Shown here one piece after another: positions 50,453-54,675 of a DNA stretch of 54,675 nucleotides. Below the pieces are notes generated by a model that was given only the letters and a program-made list of their open reading frames with translations, ran no database searches and was not told the DNA's origin. Each line of letters starts with the position of its first letter. Position 1 is the stretch's first letter. The translations under genes and the position numbers were made by a program. This DNA comes from Syntrophomonas sp. (GTDB lineage: Bacteria; Bacillota; Syntrophomonadia; Syntrophomonadales; Syntrophomonadaceae): contig JAENYG010000002.1 in the NCBI GenBank assembly GCA_016841875.1, forward strand, positions 116,559 to 171,233, written 5' to 3'.

Positions 50453-50481
50453 TTGTCAACAAGAACCGTCCCCAATGACAA
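50453..50481. repeat. Family B repeat downstream of RAYT 2
   Basis: TTGTCAACAAGAACCGTCCCCAATGACAA, inverse of the upstream arm with one changed central stretch, three bases after the RAYT 2 stop. Confidence 0.88.
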
Positions 50482-50562
50482 AATCCCCTTGTAAAAATGG
50501 TAGGATATTGTAAAGATTTGCAGAATAAGGTATTGAAAAGAAATTTGAAATGGGGAAACTGG

Positions 50563-51300
50563 ATGGAGAAGAATTTTGTTATTAACCGGCAATTATTGGG
50601 TTGGTTTTTCAGTCATGATAAATGGCTGCGAGAACTATTAATAGGCTCCCTGATTCTGATGGTTCCTATAATTAATATGTTTATTGCTTATGGGTACTGG
50701 CTGCAGATTATGCGTAACAGTATGAGAAATGAGGATGTACTGCCTGACTGGACAGGCTGGAAGGAGAAATTTATCCTGAGTATACAGGGTATGATTTTGA
50801 GCTTCACCTATAGTTTCTTGTGCTTATTAGTTTTTGCAGGGTTAGGGTTAGTAATCCTTCTTCCCGTATCATTTCTGTCTAAGGATGCAGCTCTTACAGG
50901 TTTGGGAGTGCTTTATTTTATATTTTGTTTTACCATTTCTTTTGTGGTAATGATTGCTATAGCCCATTTTATTAAGCAGGATAATCTGGGTGCAGGTTTT
51001 GATATAAAAGCTGTTCTTAACATCACCCGGAGATGTATATTAAAGATGTTGTTATTGGCTCTTACTGTGTTTGCTTGTGTTCTAGGCCCCATTATCCTTA
51101 TCTTCATCGTTTTTGTTATGTTGGCGGCGGTATTCCCCCGGCCTGGCTTAGAGAATGTGATCACAGTAGTATTATATTTAATCCTCATTCCGGTAATCTT
51201 GTGGTCCAATGCCACATTCCATTATGGTCTGGGTAAAATTTATTTGGATGCTGTTGGTGCTCCACCTGCTGTAAATTCTGTGCCGCCTTTATTGGAATAA
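50563..51300 (+). CDS. DUF4013 membrane protein
   Basis: 245 residues with five to six membrane segments. LIGSLILMVPIINMFIAYGYWLQIMRNSMRNEDVLPDWTGWKEKFILSIQGMI carries the DUF4013 hallmarks (GYW...LPxWxxW near the N-terminus). Function unknown. ATG at 50563 preferred over an upstream in-frame ATG because GGGG lies just ahead and conserved sequence begins there. Confidence 0.82.
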   Translation: MEKNFVINRQLLGWFFSHDKWLRELLIGSLILMVPIINMFIAYGYWLQIMRNSMRNEDVLPDWTGWKEKFILSIQGMILSFTYSFLCLLVFAGLGLVILLPVSFLSKDAALTGLGVLYFIFCFTISFVVMIAIAHFIKQDNLGAGFDIKAVLNITRRCILKMLLLALTVFACVLGPIILIFIVFVMLAAVFPRPGLENVITVVLYLILIPVILWSNATFHYGLGKIYLDAVGAPPAVNSVPPLLE

Positions 51301-51375
51301 GCATGAGTGATATTGAGACAGGCGAGGTCAGAAAGCTCCTTTTACCGTTTGGGCGTGTGCTGCGAAAGGCTATTC

Positions 51376-51400
51376 CCTGCAGCAGTTCTCCTGCTGCAGG
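51376..51400. terminator. Hairpin between convergent genes
   Basis: CCTGCAGCAG-TTCTC-CTGCTGCAGG, a perfect 10-bp stem between the convergent DUF4013 and zinc-finger genes. No T-run follows, so its terminator role is tentative. Confidence 0.45.
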
Positions 51401-51418
51401 ATATGTACAGCTTTCACT

Positions 51419-51871
51419 TTAATTGTCTGAATCATACAAATCATAGCCGGCGATTTCTAATGTTTCCCCTCGGTCAGACATGGCTCCGGGGAAGGTTATA
51501 TCTTCTTCGGCCGGTCGGATGAAGTCATCCTGCGCTTTCCGGGCACACTCTATGCAGAGGGTGGTATTAAGTAACCGTTCCAGTCTTTTTGGTTCGATAG
51601 CTTTACCACAGGACTTGCATATATAGTATTGTCCACGATCATAACGTGCCAGGGCATCATTTGTTTTCTGTAATTCAAGTTCCATCAATTCCAGCAGACC
51701 GGCATCTTTTTCACGTTCATATAGATCGCTGGCAGCGTCGGCAGGATGCTGGTCATACATGGATAATTCATCGGTGGATTCTGTTACCGGTATCATTAAA
51801 TCGTCTTTCTTCTGGGCGATTACCTCTTCTAACTCTTGTTTCTTATCCAGCAGTTTGCTTTTTAAATCCAA
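51419..51871 (-). CDS. TraR/DksA-type C4 zinc finger protein (YteA-like)
   Basis: 150 residues. Helical N-terminus (LLDKKQELEEVIAQKKDDL, then HPADAASDLYEREKDAGL), and a C4 zinc finger ICKSCGKAIEPKRLERLLNTTLCIECA. The DxxDxA-type motif of DksA is not clear, matching the YteA/YocK branch of Firmicutes, of uncertain role. TTG start behind GAGGTG. Confidence 0.87.
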   Translation of the reverse strand: MDLKSKLLDKKQELEEVIAQKKDDLMIPVTESTDELSMYDQHPADAASDLYEREKDAGLLELMELELQKTNDALARYDRGQYYICKSCGKAIEPKRLERLLNTTLCIECARKAQDDFIRPAEEDITFPGAMSDRGETLEIAGYDLYDSDN

Positions 51872-52005
51872 ATCTTAACACCTCTACAACTAAAATAATA
51901 TCATTTTGCGATGGCGAACGGCTCCTGTGCTTTGATGGTCATCTCTACTGCCGTACCCAATATCTATTATTATTTGCTCTAAGGATAATTTAATTCATGG
52001 ATTAA

Positions 52006-52082
52006 TATGGGACACGGGGACAGGTTCCTTGTCCCAGTTAGAAATAATTAGTGGGACAAGGAACCTGTCCCCGTGTCCCATA
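52006..52082. repeat. Family C palindrome (GGGACACGGGGACAGG type)
   Basis: Arms 52006-52036 and 52052-52082 are exact 31-base inverse complements (TATGGGACACGGGGACAGG...). Ends GGGACA/TGTCCC and a GGGGACAGGTTCC core relate it to the other families. Only copy in this window; it lies 65 bp before the flavodoxin-like gene. Confidence 0.88.
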
Positions 52083-52147
52083 AGAGGGACTTGGGATGTG
52101 GTTCGAGAAATACTCTATTAAAAAGAAGGATATTGAGGAGGGATAAT

Positions 52148-53005
52148 GTGAAAAGGATTAAGGTTTTAGGTATCTCAGGCAGTCCCAGGCACGCTAATAC
52201 TGAGACTCTGGTGGGCGAATCATTGAAGGCCGCTCAGGAGTTGGGTCCGGTAGATACTGAATTGATTTCTCTGGCGGGTCTGGAGATCAATCCCTGTGAT
52301 GGCTGTAACAAATGTTATGGGTATTCCAAAGGAGCTTCCTGGGATCGATTATGTTATAAATACGATGATGATGTGACTATGATTTATAAGAAAATAAGCG
52401 AAGCAGACGGGCTCATTGTTGGTTCGCCTGTGTATACGGGCGATATTACCGCTAAACTGAAGGCTTTAATGGAAAGGGGAGCCTGTTTTTGCCATTATTC
52501 TGCTTCTCCGGTGGCTGGCAGCATTCGCAACAAGGTTGTCGGAGGTATAGTTGTGGCTTTTGAAAGACGAGGCGGACAGGAGAGTTCTCTGCAGAGCATC
52601 TGGAGATGGGCTACTGGAATACTATTTTCCTATGTAGTAGGTGCGGTACCTTTCCCTGATGATCCTCCACCACAGGCCTCGGCCTTTGGGGGTCTGGCGG
52701 ATACCTGTGATTCGTCCTCCGGCCTGGGGAAATACGGGGCCATGCCTGAAACTACCCGTACTGATCCCCCTAATAGTGGTATTTATAATCTGCGTTCAGT
52801 GAGGAATCTAGGTAAAAGTGTGGCTCTGGGATCTCTGTTGATAAACCGCGGGACTGCCTCGCTGCAGGGTGAGGGCATAATAGTACCCCCACTGCCATTG
52901 ACATCATTTCCTGAAAAAATTCTGCAGCCCGATTCATATTTAAAAGAGGTGCGACAGGGAAAAAGAACTGCGCCTGATTATCAGATAATCAAAGGTGATT
53001 ATTAA
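52148..53005 (+). CDS. Flavodoxin-like NAD(P)H-dependent FMN reductase family protein
   Basis: 285 residues. VLGISGSPRHANTETLVGESLKAAQELG (FMN phosphate loop), INPCDGCNKCYGY (Cys motif of the iron-sulfur flavoprotein-like group), ADGLIVGSPVYTGDITAKLKALMERG. The C-terminal 120 residues extend beyond the usual domain. Probably a redox flavoprotein; substrate unknown. GTG start after GAGGAGGGA; no ATG is available in frame near the site. Confidence 0.85.
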   Translation: MKRIKVLGISGSPRHANTETLVGESLKAAQELGPVDTELISLAGLEINPCDGCNKCYGYSKGASWDRLCYKYDDDVTMIYKKISEADGLIVGSPVYTGDITAKLKALMERGACFCHYSASPVAGSIRNKVVGGIVVAFERRGGQESSLQSIWRWATGILFSYVVGAVPFPDDPPPQASAFGGLADTCDSSSGLGKYGAMPETTRTDPPNSGIYNLRSVRNLGKSVALGSLLINRGTASLQGEGIIVPPLPLTSFPEKILQPDSYLKEVRQGKRTAPDYQIIKGDY

Positions 53006-53158
53006 TGATGTTCCTGCAGTATGGTTGCAGAAGGTTATGTATATCAGGATCAGCGTATGATAAAAAAGCTTCTCGTATACCAGGGTTGAATCTCACAGTC
53101 CCACCATATCCCATGTGATATGGCAGCAGCATTAGGATTCGCCTGGGGGTAGCAAAGG

Positions 53159-53887
53159 TTAAAACAGAAATAAAGGGTATAAAGTCCGAGTTTGCTTGTG
53201 GAATTCAACATTCAGGTCCGGGAAAAAATCATATAGTGAGCGAGATTTATCGATACTTTGAAATTCTATTCCATCATATACTTTGGTCCACTTGTAATTA
53301 CGAGCCTGAATTACTTTAACTTCGTAATTCATCCGCTTAATCAGTTTAACCAGATCTACAAGGTATCTTTCTGCTCCTCCAAAATAGAAAGGTAAATGGT
53401 CGTCCAATAATCCATTATCTTGTCTCTGATCGTGTTTATGAAAAGGTTGAGAAGAATCCAGGATCTGAAGATCTTTAGGAAAATGATATAAATACTTTTC
53501 AAAAGCCGGATGCGAAGATGGTTTTGAATTACTGTGGGTTGGAGCATATAAAATAGATTTTGCCTGAATGGTATCGCATTTGGATTTTATGATTGTAAAT
53601 AGTGGGTCAAGTTTAGGATAAGCAATCATCAATATTTTCTCTGGATGGATCCCTGGGCGGATCATTTTCTCTACCCATTTAGTTCTTATGGGGTATTTGA
53701 AAATCAGTCTGTCTACGCAGATAATATCCTGATAGGACCGATCGGGCCAATCATCTACAGCTCCTATGAAAGTGAAGCTATTATGATCAATATCATCGAT
53801 AGTAATACAGTACCCAGGAATATTTGAAACAGCATACTGATAGGGCAGGCATAGAGCTTCAGGTAAAAGCCCAGTATCAGCATGCTG
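53159..53887 (-). pseudogene. Chimeric remnant of two glycosyltransferase-type genes
   Basis: An open frame without a start at its 5' end (it follows a TGA at 53888-53890) reads GLLPEALCLPYQYAVSNIPGY..., IGAVDDWPDRSYQDIICVDRLIFKYPIRTKW, then KILMIAYPKLDPL and SILYAPTHSNSK. This is the interior of a CDP-glycerol/TagB-like transferase. It then runs into HLPFYFGGAERYLVDLVKLIKRMNYEVKVIQARNYKW, the N-terminal part of an unrelated GT4-type glycosyltransferase, and stops. An internal ATG at 53665 gives a 168-residue frame with no good ribosome site. Likely a dead fusion left by deletion in a polysaccharide gene cluster. Confidence 0.65.
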
Positions 53888-54049
53888 TCAAATAACTATG
53901 GTATACACAGTTTATTCAGCTTTAAAAAAGATGTAACGACAGTCCCCCAGCTATAACAAGCATCCAGAATAAAATCATTCTCCTCTCGGCGTAAGAGAAT
54001 CATACCTTCTTACTGATTTACTTCCTCTAAGTTCCCTCTTGATCACTTA

Positions 54050-54675
54050 TTACACTATTTCGATACTATCAATAAACTGCAAAGCTACAAATGTAGTAGA
54101 GCTGATGCGTCCGGAAGAGAGAATGTTTTTTAGGACGACTACTCCATCTGTCAGTCCTGCAATTGTGCGGGCGGGGGTTATGGTGTGCCCCCCGGCTGTG
54201 ATAACAACTCCTGCTTGATTGCCGGTGGAAATAATTTCTTCCAAAACCTTTTTAACATGATATTCACCTTCAGTCAAAACTGCATGTGGATGAGTAGATG
54301 ATAAATCTAAAAGTTCCATGTCCGCAATATCTCTATTGATTTCAATGAATGCAAGTCTTGCTGGGTTCAGATACGATGTTCTGCCATCAGCTTTTAAAAC
54401 CATAACTCCACTTCCAACCTGATCTGCCTGCACCTTCATTAACGCTGCTCCATAGGTTTCACCCTTGGTGGTAAGGCCGAGCAGTACGGCAGGATAGTTA
54501 TAGTCATTTATCAGCTGTTTAGCAACTTGAAGCAAGTGTTTTTGACCGGAGCTGGATATTTCCGAGCCAGAAACGGACAACCCCGGAGGCCCCTGAGGCC
54601 CGGCTTCACCCTGAGGTCCGGGCACACCCTGAGGCCCGGCTTCACCCTGAGGTCCGGGCACACCCTGAGGCCCGG
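54050..54675 (-). CDS. Collagen-like protein, 5' end beyond the window
   Basis: At least 208 residues visible, open to the window edge. The known part begins with Gly-x-y repeats (GPQGEAGPQGVP as a 36-bp DNA unit repeated just over twice, ending GPPGLSV). A non-collagen domain follows (SGQKHLLQVAKQLINDYNYPAVLLGLTTKGE, ATHPHAVLTEGEYHVKKVLEEIIS, VVVLKNILSSGRISSTTFVALQFIDSIEIV). Such proteins form spore or cell-surface filaments. The C-terminal domain is not a C1q/BclA type that I recognise. Confidence 0.8.
   Translation of the reverse strand, partial: GPQGVPGPQGEAGPQGVPGPQGEAGPQGPPGLSVSGSEISSSGQKHLLQVAKQLINDYNYPAVLLGLTTKGETYGAALMKVQADQVGSGVMVLKADGRTSYLNPARLAFIEINRDIADMELLDLSSTHPHAVLTEGEYHVKKVLEEIISTGNQAGVVITAGGHTITPARTIAGLTDGVVVLKNILSSGRISSTTFVALQFIDSIEIV

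Noticed and set aside
53645-53827. Plus-strand frame of 60 residues
   Set aside because: Lies opposite the glycosyltransferase remnant, which has clear family similarity in the minus frame.

Overview
The window looks like chromosomal DNA of an anaerobic, spore-lineage Clostridia-type Firmicute, most like the Syntrophomonas group. The pointers are an acyl-CoA dehydrogenase beside an EtfB-EtfA-FixC-FixX set, a Tat-exported [FeFe] hydrogenase with a b-type cytochrome, an H-type small acid-soluble spore protein, several copper-amine-oxidase-N (stalk) domain exoproteins, strong Shine-Dalgarno sites and frequent TTG/GTG starts. The genus is an inference; no rRNA or tRNA gene was seen.

Left part (1-9.6 kb): a divergent acyl-CoA oxidation locus. 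Minus strand: acyl-CoA dehydrogenase and two tandem-duplicated SDR oxidoreductases. Plus strand: etfB-etfA-fixC-fixX, then a GAF-PAS-AAA-Fis sigma-54 activator. The divergent intergenic region holds two near-identical -24/-12 sites facing opposite ways, so the locus reads as one sigma-54 regulon with its activator next door.

9.7-20.8 kb: cell-surface and housekeeping genes (CpsB-type phosphatase, guanylate-kinase-like protein, Pcm, DUF2207 protein, MFS pump, polysaccharide deacetylase). They end in a 1045-residue membrane protein with zinc ribbons, about 66 pentapeptide D-x-x-G-Y/F repeats and a C-terminal Cys-His-Asp domain, overlapping a second zinc-ribbon gene.

21-31.9 kb: a periplasm-facing hydrogenase operon with a duplicated leader and an orphan intrinsic terminator upstream, a spore SASP missed by length filters, a stalk-domain papain-like protease, YitT, a 1-kb region of degenerate ~178-bp repeats, and an NfeD-slipin pair with a lipoprotein.

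32-41.6 kb: a REP-associated tyrosine transposase (RAYT), a TusA / kinase-like / DUF3343 / YedE selenium-or-sulfur operon, ilvE, a molybdenum-storage-like amino acid kinase, and a PspA-NfeD-flotillin envelope operon.

41.7-54.7 kb: a likely type I toxin peptide, two stalk-domain exoproteins (one a prolyl oligopeptidase), a MOSC-dodecin-MarR-ArsM-MOSC cluster with a perfect operator over the MarR promoter, a second RAYT, DUF4013, TraR/DksA zinc finger and flavodoxin-like genes, a broken chimeric glycosyltransferase remnant, and a collagen-like protein running off the right edge.

Over the whole window lies a population of short palindromic repeats sharing a GGGGAC core. Two families each flank their own RAYT gene, and many copies sit exactly at gene ends, where they supply stop codons and, twice, the last codons of a protein. 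This RAYT/REP layer, the pentapeptide-repeat protein and the hydrogenase leader are the least ordinary parts.
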